Origin: Peptostreptococcaceae bacterium
GTDB lineage: Bacteria > Bacillota > Clostridia > Peptostreptococcales > Filifactoraceae
Length of the DNA: 32,519 nt
Direction: 5' to 3'
Assembly: GCA_030532905.1 (NCBI GenBank)
Contig: JAUNKE010000024.1
Coordinates: 1-32,519 of the forward strand
Shown: in pieces, positions 25,005 through 32,519 of the stretch
Layout: the number at the start of each line of letters is the position of its first letter
Numbering within the stretch: the stretch's first letter is position 1
The notes under the pieces: generated by a model
The model's database searches: none
Seen by the model: the letters and a program-made list of their open reading frames with translations, nothing else
Told to the model about the DNA's origin: nothing
Position numbers and translations under genes: made by a program

Positions 25005-26327
25005 ATGTTATTCAATGCAGTCGTTATTTCTGTAATAGTAATGTGTGTGCTTTGTTTATTCAAATTCAACATCCTGCTGTCGATTATCGTGTCGGCGATT
25101 GTCGGCGGCGTCGTTGCCGGAATGCCGATTTACTCTCCCGGAGCCGAAAATAATATCATTTCGGTATTCATTTCCGGAATGGGCGGCAACTCGTCGATGG
25201 CATTGAGCTACATCCTGCTCGGTGCATTTGCGGTCGCGCTGGCGGATTCGGGATTGGGAACGATTTTATCTCGAAAAATATCTCAAGTGCTGTCGGGGAA
25301 AAAATTCTTTTTGATATTTGCCATTGCATTCATCGCTTGTTTTTCCCAAAATATCGTTCCGGTACACATCGCTTTTATTCCGATTCTCATTCCGCCGTTG
25401 CTTTCACTGATGAATCGGTTGATGATTGACCGTCGCGCGGTTGCCTGTGCGCTGACTTTCGGATTGAAAGCGCCGTACATTGTCATTCCTCTCGGCTTCG
25501 GACTTCAATTTCACCAAACGATTCAAACCAATGTCGCCAATTCGGGCTTGGATGTCAGCCTGAAACAAATCGTTTCGGTAATGTGGATTGCCGGATTGTC
25601 GATGTTGATCGGATTGGTATTTTGTGTTTTTGTGCTCTATGGGAAAAATCGACAATACAAAGATTTAGCAATTAAGGGAACGCATGAAGAACAAGCCGAG
25701 CCGAAGATGACGAGAGCGGCATGGGGCGCTTTGCTCGCCTGCTTGATAACCGCGATTGTTTCGGCATATACCGAGTCGCTCGCATACGGAGCGCTGTCGG
25801 GGATTTTTACAATGATTTTGACAGGCTGTATCCGTTGGAAAAATATGGACGAAGTGATAAACGGCGGGATTGCGATGATGGGTTATATCGCATTTATCAT
25901 GTTGGCAGCTTCCGGATACGGAAAAGTGTTGAAGGAAAGCGGGGCGGTCGATGAGCTCGTCAAGAATGCGGCGGTGTATATGCAGGCATCCAAAGCGATG
26001 GCGGCGACCATTATGCTGTTGGTCGGACTGCTCATCACGATGGGAATCGGTACCTCTTTCGGCACGATACCGATTATTGCCGCAATTTATGTTCCTCTCT
26101 GTACGACGCTCGGATTTTCTCCGGAAAGTACGATTTTGCTTATCGGTGTGGCGGCGGCGCTTGGTGATGCCGGCTCGCCTGCATCGGATTCGACGCTCGG
26201 ACCGACTTCGGGACTTGATGCCGACGGACAACATGAACATATTTGGGATACCTGCGTACCGACCTTCATCGCCTTCGACATACCGCTTATCATCGGCGGC
26301 GTTATCGGCGCAGTCCTGCTCGGATAA
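25005..26327 (+). CDS. NhaC-type transporter of the YuiF family
   Basis: This 440-residue polytopic membrane protein has about eleven hydrophobic helices. The N-terminus is FKFNILLSIIVSAIVGGVVAG. Internal sequences include FSQNIVPVHIAFIPILIPP and a characteristic C-terminal loop, GDAGSPASDSTLGPTSGLDADG, with HEHIWDT. These fit the YuiF branch of the ion transporter superfamily, annotated either as Na+/H+ antiporter-like or as a predicted histidine transporter. The substrate is therefore uncertain. AAGGAGG lies 7 bases before the ATG. It is a single-gene unit with its own promoter and a perfect 11-bp terminator stem just after the stop. Confidence 0.88.
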   Translation: MLFNAVVISVIVMCVLCLFKFNILLSIIVSAIVGGVVAGMPIYSPGAENNIISVFISGMGGNSSMALSYILLGAFAVALADSGLGTILSRKISQVLSGKKFFLIFAIAFIACFSQNIVPVHIAFIPILIPPLLSLMNRLMIDRRAVACALTFGLKAPYIVIPLGFGLQFHQTIQTNVANSGLDVSLKQIVSVMWIAGLSMLIGLVFCVFVLYGKNRQYKDLAIKGTHEEQAEPKMTRAAWGALLACLITAIVSAYTESLAYGALSGIFTMILTGCIRWKNMDEVINGGIAMMGYIAFIMLAASGYGKVLKESGAVDELVKNAAVYMQASKAMAATIMLLVGLLITMGIGTSFGTIPIIAAIYVPLCTTLGFSPESTILLIGVAAALGDAGSPASDSTLGPTSGLDADGQHEHIWDTCVPTFIAFDIPLIIGGVIGAVLLG

Positions 26328-26328
26328 A

Positions 26329-26364
26329 AAAATACCGACTCGATGTTTATTGGGTCGGTATTTT
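26329..26364 (+). terminator. Terminator after the YuiF-like gene
   Basis: AAAATACCGAC (26329-26339) is the exact inverted repeat of GTCGGTATTTT (26354-26364). The T tail is short (four), but the stem follows the stop codon directly. Confidence 0.75.
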
Positions 26365-26415
26365 AAAATTGAGAAAGGTAAATGATATGTACAATCAGTA
26401 GTTTCGAATGTAAAA

Positions 26416-26468
26416 TTGTCAGTATAAATTCTAAAAAACTTGACAAATAAAGTGGATATAAATAAGAT
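26416..26468 (+). promoter_or_regulatory. abiE promoter with overlapping inverted repeat (possible operator)
   Basis: TTGACA (26440-26445), 17 bases, then TAAGAT (26463-26468) upstream of the antitoxin start. TTGTCA (26416-26421) and TGACAA (26441-26446) form an inverted repeat whose right arm overlaps the -35. AbiEi antitoxins are known to repress their own promoters through inverted repeats. The assignment of this one is inference. Confidence 0.45.
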
Positions 26469-26487
26469 ATAGATAAGGAGGGAGAAT

Positions 26488-27189
26488 ATGAATAATACAA
26501 AAAAAATCCTATTAGATATCGAATCATATCCTGCTTTAGAAATTATTGATGCACAGAAAATATATAAAAACAAATTTCAAGATATATCCGAATCTGCTTT
26601 TCACAAGGCGATGTCAAGAATGACGAAAGAAGGACTATTACATCGGATGGGAAAGGGGATATATTGTAGAGCTTCTTATGGGAAGTTCGGGAAACGAATT
26701 GCGGGAGAAAAAGATATTATTTCTTATTATATAGGTAAGAATCGAAACCAAGGTGTTATTTTTGGTTATAGAATGTATAATCGATACGGTATCACTACGC
26801 AAGTATCGAAAACGGTTGAAATATATTCTAAAAATACATTGAAAGACAAAAGAAAGTTAAATAATGTAACTATACACAAATTGGATTTGAGATTTGATAT
26901 TCAAACTATACGAATCATTGAATTGATGGATGTGATTCAAAATTGCCGTGAAATTGAGGAATTGAATAGAGAGAACTTCTTGTTGTTTGTAAAAAACAGT
27001 ATTGAATTTTATGATGAGAAAGTCCTCAAAAAACTGATGAACAAAATAAAATATAAGAAAAGCACCTTAGCTTCACTTAAAAATATTTTAGATTATTATC
27101 AGATTGAAAATACTGTAGGGCAATATTTGAGTAAAACATCGAGATACAGCTCGATTTGTATGGAGGAATTGTATGAGAAAGCATCCTGA
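26488..27189 (+). CDS. AbiEi-type (DUF6088) antitoxin of a type IV toxin-antitoxin pair
   Basis: The protein has 233 residues. The N-terminal winged helix (about 15-62, ESAFHKAMSRMTKEGLLHRMGKGIY) is that of transcriptional autorepressor-type antitoxins. The middle part (FGYRMYNRYGITTQVSKTVEIYS) matches the AbiEi/DUF6088 fold. The C-terminal half is helical and Lys-rich. In AbiE systems the antitoxin represses the operon and counteracts the nucleotidyltransferase toxin without needing direct binding. It overlaps the toxin gene by 17 bases. The DNA is visibly more AT-rich than the flanking chromosomal genes, suggesting transfer. AAGGAGGGAG precedes the ATG. Confidence 0.85.
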   Translation: MNNTKKILLDIESYPALEIIDAQKIYKNKFQDISESAFHKAMSRMTKEGLLHRMGKGIYCRASYGKFGKRIAGEKDIISYYIGKNRNQGVIFGYRMYNRYGITTQVSKTVEIYSKNTLKDKRKLNNVTIHKLDLRFDIQTIRIIELMDVIQNCREIEELNRENFLLFVKNSIEFYDEKVLKKLMNKIKYKKSTLASLKNILDYYQIENTVGQYLSKTSRYSSICMEELYEKAS

Positions 27190-28117
27190 TAAAAAAGAAT
27201 TTGATGAACTCGTCGCGTTGACAAGTCAATGGTTGCGAATTCCGGAACAAGCGGTAGAGAAAGATTATTATATCGTGATGGCACTTCATCAGTTGTCTGA
27301 AAGCTCTTTTTCCAATCGGGTCGTGTTTAAGGGAGGGACATCTCTCAGTAAATGTTTTCCAAATTCGATTGAGCGTTTTTCAGAGGATATCGACTTAACC
27401 TATGATCCTCAGGAAGATTTGAGTGATAAACATGTAGAAAGAGATTTAAAAAGCATTGAAAAAATCCTGTCTTCCGGCTTTAAAGTTGAGAAGATAATAC
27501 AAGAAAGAAATCCTAAAAACAAAAGTAGCTATGTTTGGTTATCAGATGAAAACAAGGATGATGAAAAGATAAAATTGGAGATTGGAGCGAGTGTTCGTCC
27601 TCATCCATTCAGCAAAAAGGTTATTAAATCATATATTCAGGAGTATTTAGAGTATATACAAATGCACGAAGAAATTGAAAAATTGCAGTTGCAAAGTTTC
27701 GAGATAAATGTGTTGCATATTGAGAGGACCTTTATAGATAAAATTCTTTCTGTCAAGCGGCATGCTCTGTGTGGGACTTTAGCAAGTAAAGTGAGACATA
27801 TTTATGATGTTGTTAAATTATATTCAATGGATGAAATTCATGATTTTATGCTTCAAAAAGATGCGTTGAAATCGATTATACAGCTTACGAAACAAACAGA
27901 TAGAGAGTATTTGTCAAAGAGAGATTTAGGGAAGGAATATAATCCGTCGGATAAATATGAATTTGATAAGTGGAGAGAAAAGTTCGACAAACGGGTTCAG
28001 AAAAACTATGAGAGTTTGCATGAAACTTTGTTATATACGGATAAGAAACAAGATTTTGCTAAGGCGATTAGAGTGTTTGAGGAAATCAATATGGTTTTTG
28101 ATGAGATTGGTGAGTAA
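27173..28117 (+). CDS. AbiEii-type nucleotidyltransferase toxin
   Basis: The protein has 314 residues. The nucleotidyltransferase core shows VFKGGTSLSK (51-60) and ERFSEDIDLTYD (67-78), with the catalytic pair D72/D74. Further along is the AbiEii motif ERTFIDKILSVKRHA (about 183-197). In characterised members the enzyme transfers nucleotides to a target such as tRNA acceptor ends, causing growth arrest and phage abortive infection. The ATG lies inside the 3' end of the antitoxin gene, 6 bases after GGAGG (27162-27166). All catalytic residues are present, so the pair looks intact. It ends in a bidirectional terminator shared with the convergent aldolase gene. Confidence 0.93.
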   Translation: MRKHPDKKEFDELVALTSQWLRIPEQAVEKDYYIVMALHQLSESSFSNRVVFKGGTSLSKCFPNSIERFSEDIDLTYDPQEDLSDKHVERDLKSIEKILSSGFKVEKIIQERNPKNKSSYVWLSDENKDDEKIKLEIGASVRPHPFSKKVIKSYIQEYLEYIQMHEEIEKLQLQSFEINVLHIERTFIDKILSVKRHALCGTLASKVRHIYDVVKLYSMDEIHDFMLQKDALKSIIQLTKQTDREYLSKRDLGKEYNPSDKYEFDKWREKFDKRVQKNYESLHETLLYTDKKQDFAKAIRVFEEINMVFDEIGE

Positions 28118-28143
28118 AAAAGTTAAAAGAATAGGATATAAAA

Positions 28144-28176
28144 CAACCCCCAAACGAATGGGGGTTGCGATTTTTT
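28144..28176. terminator. Bidirectional terminator between abiEii-like gene and fba
   Basis: CAACCCCC (28144-28151) and GGGGGTTG (28160-28167) form a perfect 8-bp stem. T6 follows on the plus strand (28171-28176). A short T-rich tail (TTTT) follows on the minus strand. Confidence 0.8.
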
Positions 28177-29116
28177 ATTTGAAATGTTTTGCGGAGCCTG
28201 CGGAACCGAATACATTTTTAATTTTGTGTGCGACAATTTCTTTGATAGCATCTCTGCCCGGTCCAAGATATTTTCTCGGGTCAAATTCAGAAGGCTGCTC
28301 TGCGAACACTTTACGAATCGCTGCCGTCATCGCCATTCTCAAATCGGTATCCACATTGATTTTACATACACCCAATTTGGATGCTCTATTCAGCATATCT
28401 TCCGGCACTCCTTTTGCGCCCGGAATCTGTCCGCCGTACTGATTACACAAATCAAGATATTTCGGAATTACCGAAGATGCGCCGTGAAGCACCAATGGGA
28501 ACTCCGGAAGAAGATTGGAGATTTTTTCAAGTCGAGCGAAATCCAATTTCGGATCGCCGCTGAATTTGTATGCACCATGGCTTGTTCCGATTGCAATCGC
28601 CAACGAATCCACGCCGGTTCTTTTCACAAAATCAACTGCTTGGTCAGGGTCTGTATAAGTCGCATCTTCTTTGCTGACATTGACATCATCTTCCACGCCG
28701 GCCAATTTTCCGAGTTCCGCCTCAACGGTTACATTTCGAGGTTTAGCATATTCCACAACACGCTGTGCAAGTGCCACATTCTCCTCATAAGGAAGTGCGG
28801 AGCCGTCAATCATTACGGAAGTAAATCCGTCATCAATACATTGCTTGCAAAGCTCAAAGCTGTCACCATGATCCAAATGAAGTACGATTGGCAAATCGGT
28901 TTCTTCTACTGCAGCCTCAACCAATTTTCTCAAATAAATCGGATTGGCATATTTTCTTGCGCCTGCGGATACCTGCAAAATTACTGCGGATTCCTGCTCC
29001 ACTGCGGCACCGATAATTCCTTGAATTATTTCCATATTATTTACATTAAAAGCACCAATCGCGTATTTTCCGTCGTACGCATTCTTAAACATTTGGCGAC
29101 TGTTCATTAAAGCCAT
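28175..29116 (-). CDS. fba: Class II fructose-1,6-bisphosphate aldolase
   Basis: The protein has 313 residues. It reversibly cleaves fructose-1,6-bisphosphate to dihydroxyacetone phosphate and glyceraldehyde-3-phosphate in cytosolic glycolysis/gluconeogenesis. VLHLDHGDSFE (78-88) contains the catalytic D82 and zinc ligand H83. H180 (GTSHGAYK) and H211 (LVLHGASS) are the other zinc ligands. NVDTDLR lies near the C-terminus, and VEAELG carries E134. All expected residues are there. ATG 29116 follows AGGAGGT; an in-frame ATG ten codons upstream (29146) precedes the ribosome-binding site and is rejected. Tagatose-bisphosphate aldolase is a close alternative, but no tagatose genes are near. Confidence 0.95.
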   Translation of the reverse strand: MALMNSRQMFKNAYDGKYAIGAFNVNNMEIIQGIIGAAVEQESAVILQVSAGARKYANPIYLRKLVEAAVEETDLPIVLHLDHGDSFELCKQCIDDGFTSVMIDGSALPYEENVALAQRVVEYAKPRNVTVEAELGKLAGVEDDVNVSKEDATYTDPDQAVDFVKRTGVDSLAIAIGTSHGAYKFSGDPKLDFARLEKISNLLPEFPLVLHGASSVIPKYLDLCNQYGGQIPGAKGVPEDMLNRASKLGVCKINVDTDLRMAMTAAIRKVFAEQPSEFDPRKYLGPGRDAIKEIVAHKIKNVFGSAGSAKHFK

Positions 29117-29150
29117 AATATACCTCCTAGTCAAATTATATTCCATTTAT

Positions 29151-29179
29151 ATTATATATCAAATTTTGAAAAATGGTAG
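29151..29179 (-). promoter_or_regulatory. Candidate promoter of fba
   Basis: On the minus strand, a perfect TATAAT lies at 29156-29151. The -35 at 17 bases (CTACCA, 29179-29174) is weak. Confidence 0.4.
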
Positions 29180-29290
29180 TCTTTATCGTAGAAAAATTTG
29201 ATTTTGTGTAGAATAATTGTAAGAATTTATGTGCTTTCGCTAAAATAGAAATTTTTTATGAAAAAATTAAGCCGTGAAATCATAAAAATC

Positions 29291-29319
29291 TTGTCGTATA
29301 AAAAAATTTAGTGTAGTAT
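29291..29319 (+). promoter_or_regulatory. Candidate promoter of the DUF819 gene
   Basis: TTGTCG (29291-29296), 17 bases, then TAGTAT (29314-29319), about 55 bases before the start codon. Both boxes match in four of six positions. Confidence 0.45.
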
Positions 29320-29374
29320 GGTTGTTGTGAAAAATAATTTTGGGGGAAGTTCAAGGTTTGAAAGGAGAATATTG

Positions 29375-30601
29375 ATGGACATTTTGATAAAGCTGAGAGA
29401 TTCCGTTGCAATCAGCGCGGACAATCTATGGGCTTTGTGGACGATTATGGCGGGTTGGGCCGCGATTACGATTTATTTGGAGCAAAAATACGATTGGGCA
29501 TCCAAGCTCAGCGGTGCAATTATCGCATTGCTCGGCGCGATGATTTTATCCAATCTCGGCATTATTCCGACCGATGCGCCGGCCTATGATTCCGTCTGGA
29601 CTTATGTGGTGCCGCTCGCGATACCGATGCTGTTGTTCAAGAGTGATTTGCGCAAGATTTGGAGAGAGAGCGGTCGCTTGCTCATCATCTTTTTAATCAG
29701 CTCGTTGGGGACGGTGCTCGGCGCCTTTGTCGGATTTTATTTGCTCAGCGACTTGGTTCCGGATTTAAGCAAAGTGGCGGCGATGATGGCGGGCTCCTAC
29801 ATCGGCGGAAGCGTAAACTTTGCGGCGATGTCCGGTGCCTTCAATGTGGATAGCGAATTGGTTTCCGCCGCGGTGGTTGCGGACAACTTGTTGATGGCAT
29901 TATATTTCTTTGTACTGATTGCGATTCCGACGATGAAGTTTTTCAGAAAAACTTACAAACATCCTTTTATGGACGAAGTGGAAAAAAAAGGGAAGGTGGA
30001 AGGAAAAACCGTTGCCGCATCGTACTGGGACAGAAAAGAAATTTCGCTCAAAGATATCGCATTTACCTTTGCGATTTCGATTGCCATCGTAACACTTTCG
30101 CAAATGTTGGCAACGCAGACCGAAGCTATTGGAAAAAATATGAACGGCAATATCGGGAAAATCATTACGCTGCTCGGTAACAAATATCTGTTCATTACGA
30201 CGCTTACGATGCTTCTTGCAACGATATTCCCGAAATTGTTCGGCGAAATTCGCGGCTCACAGGAAATCGGAACCTTCCTTATATATATCTTCTTTGTGGT
30301 AATCGGTGTGCCGGCATCCATCGTCGTCATCATTACCAAGTCGCCGCTCTTACTCTTGTTCTGCGCCATCATGGTGTTGCTGAACATGCTGGTGACCTTT
30401 ATCGGCGGAAAAATATTCCGATTCAATTTGGAAGAAATCATTTTGGCATCCAATGCCAACATCGGCGGGCCGACTACGGCGGTGGCGATGGCGATTTCAA
30501 AAGGTTGGACGGAGCTCATCGGTCCGATTATGATGGTCGGAACGCTCGGCTATGTCGTGGGGAACTACTTCGGTTTGTTCGTCGGAAATTATTTGGGATA
30601 G
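29375..30601 (+). CDS. DUF819 family integral membrane protein
   Basis: The protein has 408 residues and about ten hydrophobic helices. Recognisable DUF819 (YjcL-like) stretches are LSGAIIALLGAMILSNLGIIP near the start, AAMMAGSYIGGSVNFAAMSG in the middle and ASNANIGGPTTAVAMAISKGW near the end. The two halves look like an inverted repeat with Gly-rich broken helices, as in secondary transporters, but the substrate is unknown. AAAGGAG (29361-29367) sits 7 bases before ATG 29375; an earlier in-frame start lacks such a site. It faces oligoendopeptidase F across a shared terminator. Peptide or amino acid transport would suit that neighbour but is speculation. Confidence 0.88.
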   Translation: MDILIKLRDSVAISADNLWALWTIMAGWAAITIYLEQKYDWASKLSGAIIALLGAMILSNLGIIPTDAPAYDSVWTYVVPLAIPMLLFKSDLRKIWRESGRLLIIFLISSLGTVLGAFVGFYLLSDLVPDLSKVAAMMAGSYIGGSVNFAAMSGAFNVDSELVSAAVVADNLLMALYFFVLIAIPTMKFFRKTYKHPFMDEVEKKGKVEGKTVAASYWDRKEISLKDIAFTFAISIAIVTLSQMLATQTEAIGKNMNGNIGKIITLLGNKYLFITTLTMLLATIFPKLFGEIRGSQEIGTFLIYIFFVVIGVPASIVVIITKSPLLLLFCAIMVLLNMLVTFIGGKIFRFNLEEIILASNANIGGPTTAVAMAISKGWTELIGPIMMVGTLGYVVGNYFGLFVGNYLG

Positions 30602-30623
30602 ATTTTTTTGCAATAATATGGAT

Positions 30624-30661
30624 AAAAAAGACCCTGTCGCCGAAAGGCTGCAAGGTCTTTT
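30624..30661. terminator. Bidirectional terminator between the DUF819 and pepF genes
   Basis: AAAAGACC (30626-30633) pairs with GGTCTTTT (30654-30661), with an inner GCC-GAAA-GGC tetraloop hairpin (30639-30648). A6 at 30624-30629 provides the T tract for the minus-strand gene. Confidence 0.8.
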
Positions 30662-30670
30662 AACTTTATA

Positions 30671-32350
30671 TTACATATTGAAAGATGCGAGTATCTCTTG
30701 AAGCTTCGGCACGATGTCCTCCAATACCGTCGTGGTCATCGGATTTTTAAGCTTGCCGATTTCAATCAAGTCAAAGAATGATGCGGAACCGCCCGCTTTG
30801 CACAGATGAATATATTCGTCCATCGCTTTTTTCGGGTCTTCCAGAGACTTAATCAGATATTGGAATGCGCAAACCTGAGCCAAAGTGTAATCGATATAAT
30901 AGAATGGTGTGTTGAACACATGGTTTTGCATAAACCAGAAAGTACCGCTTGCCAAATATTCATCTTCATAGTCCAAATACGGTCGATACATCATTTCAAG
31001 CTCGTGGAATTTCGCTCGACGCTCCGCCGGAGTCGCGTTCGGATTCTCATAAACGAAATGCTGGAAATGGTCGATCGTCACGCCGTACGGGATAAAGTTG
31101 ATGGAATCGGTCAATGCCGCAAATTTGAATTTGTCCGCTTCATCACCGAAGAAATAATGCATATACGGCCAAGTCAAAAATTCCATACTCATCGAGTGAA
31201 TCTCACAAGCTTCAAAGGTCGGCCAAATATATTCCGGAAGCAACATTCCCTGAGACATATAGTTTTGGAATGCATGACCCGCTTCATGCGTAACGACATC
31301 GATATCGCCGCGCGTTCCGTTGAAATTGGAGAAGATGAACGGCATTTTGTACTTGTCGAAGCTCGTGCAATATCCGCCGGATTGCTTGCCCGGTTTCGCC
31401 GTCAAATCCATCAGCTCATTGTTCACCATAAAATTGAAGAATTCGCTCGTTTCAGGACTGAGCTCATCATACATCTTTTTCGCCTGCTCAACGATAAATT
31501 TTTCTTCGCCGTTCGGATTCGGATTGCCGTCCTTAAAAATACATGGAACATCATAGAATTTGAAATCCGAGATGCCGAGTCGTTTCGTCTGCTGTTTTCT
31601 CAGCTCGACGGAAAGCGGCGTAATCGTCTTGAGCACTTTCTCGCGGTATTTCGCCACATCGTTGTGGTCATAATCCGTACGCATCAACAATTTGTATTGC
31701 AGCTCCACATAGTTCTTATAGCCGAGTGCAAGTGCCATTTCGTGACGAAGCTTCACCAATTCGTCATAGATTGTGTCAAACTCATCCTGATGCGCTTCGT
31801 AGAATCGGTTGCGTGCCAGATAAGCTTCTTTTCTGAACTCACGATCCGTATTTTGAAGCAATGGCGAAAGCTGTGTGAGCGTGTAGTCTTTTCCGCGGAA
31901 ATTTACCTTTCCGGTTGCGATGATTTTGTTATATTTTGTTGTCAGCTCATTTTCTTTTTGCATAAAAGGAATGGCTTTTTCATTCAGTGCAAGATGGCAT
32001 TCCATTAAATTGAAATAATGCTTGCCGAATTCCTTTTCCAATTCATTGCGGAATTTGGAATGGTAAATCGCTTTTTGCACTTCGACATCCAAGTTCTGAA
32101 AAATCGGTGTATGCTCATCCATAAAATCATTCTCCGCAGAATAAAATTCATCGGTCGTGTCAATGGAATAGCGAACGCTGCAAATATTGACCGTACTGTC
32201 ATTATCTTTCTTCAAAAGGGCATATTCCTTAATCAATGCGATCTGCTCGTCCGCTGTCGAAGCGTTTTCGATTTTCTCCTTCATGCTCTTATAACTTGCA
32301 GTGACCTGATCGATATCCGGTCGCTGATAAGGCAGTTCTTGAAATTTCAT
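30671..32350 (-). CDS. pepF: M3-family oligoendopeptidase F
   Basis: The protein has 559 residues and is a zinc metallopeptidase that cuts short peptides in the cytoplasm. The zinc-binding HEAGH (355-359) and downstream third ligand E383 (CEIHSMSMEF) are intact. The C-terminal region has the M3 Tyr/His-rich signature (HVFNTPFYYIDYTLAQV) that binds substrate. Length and the short N-terminal helical lid match the clostridial M3 oligoendopeptidases. The start is ATG 32350; AAGGAGAG lies about 11 bases upstream, a long spacing. An in-frame ATG 26 codons earlier lies across the palindrome at 32371-32391 and is unlikely. There is no signal peptide. Confidence 0.92.
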   Translation of the reverse strand: MKFQELPYQRPDIDQVTASYKSMKEKIENASTADEQIALIKEYALLKKDNDSTVNICSVRYSIDTTDEFYSAENDFMDEHTPIFQNLDVEVQKAIYHSKFRNELEKEFGKHYFNLMECHLALNEKAIPFMQKENELTTKYNKIIATGKVNFRGKDYTLTQLSPLLQNTDREFRKEAYLARNRFYEAHQDEFDTIYDELVKLRHEMALALGYKNYVELQYKLLMRTDYDHNDVAKYREKVLKTITPLSVELRKQQTKRLGISDFKFYDVPCIFKDGNPNPNGEEKFIVEQAKKMYDELSPETSEFFNFMVNNELMDLTAKPGKQSGGYCTSFDKYKMPFIFSNFNGTRGDIDVVTHEAGHAFQNYMSQGMLLPEYIWPTFEACEIHSMSMEFLTWPYMHYFFGDEADKFKFAALTDSINFIPYGVTIDHFQHFVYENPNATPAERRAKFHELEMMYRPYLDYEDEYLASGTFWFMQNHVFNTPFYYIDYTLAQVCAFQYLIKSLEDPKKAMDEYIHLCKAGGSASFFDLIEIGKLKNPMTTTVLEDIVPKLQEILASFNM

Positions 32351-32370
32351 AAAAATTTTCTCTCCTTTTT

Positions 32371-32391
32371 GAGCTGTCGTCACGACAACTC
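32371..32391. promoter_or_regulatory. 21-base palindrome in the pepF leader (operator or hairpin)
   Basis: On the plus strand GAGcTGTCGT-c-ACGACAaCTC: TGTCGT (32375-32380) and ACGACA (32382-32387) are exact inverted arms around one base, extended by GAG/CTC. It lies between the -10 and the ribosome-binding site of pepF, the usual place for a repressor operator. Confidence 0.5.
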
Positions 32392-32418
32392 GACATTCAA
32401 CCTCAAAGTTGTAATCTA

Positions 32419-32427
32419 AGTATAGCA
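32419..32427 (-). promoter_or_regulatory. Extended -10 promoter element of pepF
   Basis: On the minus strand TG-C-TATACT (32427-32419), about 70 bases before the start codon. A second TATACT lies at 32447-32442. No good -35 is seen. Confidence 0.45.
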
Positions 32428-32519
32428 AAAGCGAAACAAAAAGTATATCGAAATTTGTAGTTTCTTAAAACAACTTTTTTTCGTCGATCGATGTCTTGCA
32501 ATCGGTATTCTGTAATTGT

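Noticed and set aside
25665..26573. 302-codon open frame antisense to the YuiF-like gene and the abiE promoter
   Set aside because: It crosses a terminator and a promoter of real genes and encodes Arg/His-rich sequence without family resemblance.
30806..32008. 400-codon open frame on the plus strand opposite pepF
   Set aside because: It is fully antisense to a gene with complete M3 peptidase motifs, has a His/Phe/Arg-rich low-quality composition and no recognisable domain.

Overview
The window looks like the chromosome of a low-to-moderate GC, Gram-positive-type anaerobe (Clostridia/Tissierellia-like Firmicutes). This rests on strong AGGAGG ribosome-binding sites, a zinc-type L33, the rpmG-secE-nusG-rplK-rplA-(L10 leader)-rplJ-rplL order, A/T-rich intrinsic terminators, class II aldolase, an M3 oligopeptidase and several chemoreceptors. 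No rRNA, tRNA or CRISPR array was seen, and I cannot name the species.

Layout. 79-3439: translation/secretion operon with its own promoters, an L10 autoregulatory leader with attenuator, and a strong terminator straight after rplL; rpoB/rpoC do not follow. 3896-10704: three methyl-accepting chemotaxis receptors. The first is broken by a one-base frameshift and is a close paralogue of the third; the middle one differs in sequence and base composition. 10990-15174: an AAA ATPase with DUF4143, a convergent CLC H+/Cl- exchanger and an uncharacterised toroid-like protein. 15348-20287: a tightly coupled two-gene membrane module, a three-TM/Rossmann (TrkA_N-like)/RyR-domain protein followed by a TIR-TM-WD40 protein, with its own promoter and terminator. 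20430-21626: a lone family III CoA-transferase. 21840-22187: a large hairpin and a 270-base nested inverted-repeat element. 22191-24804 (minus): a secreted copper-amine-oxidase-N-like protein and a membrane glycerophosphodiesterase. 25005-26327: a YuiF/NhaC-family transporter. 26488-28117: an AT-rich AbiE-type toxin-antitoxin pair. 28175-32350: fructose-bisphosphate aldolase, a DUF819 membrane protein and oligoendopeptidase F.

The most interesting unit is the RyR/TIR pair. TIR domains make or consume NAD-derived molecules, and RyR domains occur in eukaryotic calcium channels that respond to cyclic ADP-ribose. Here a membrane RyR/Rossmann protein is translated in overlap with a membrane TIR receptor whose WD40 propeller probably faces outward. 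A signalling or defence role is inference, but the gene order and domain content are directly visible. The AbiE pair and the DUF4143 ATPase make this half of the window look like accessory DNA among housekeeping genes.
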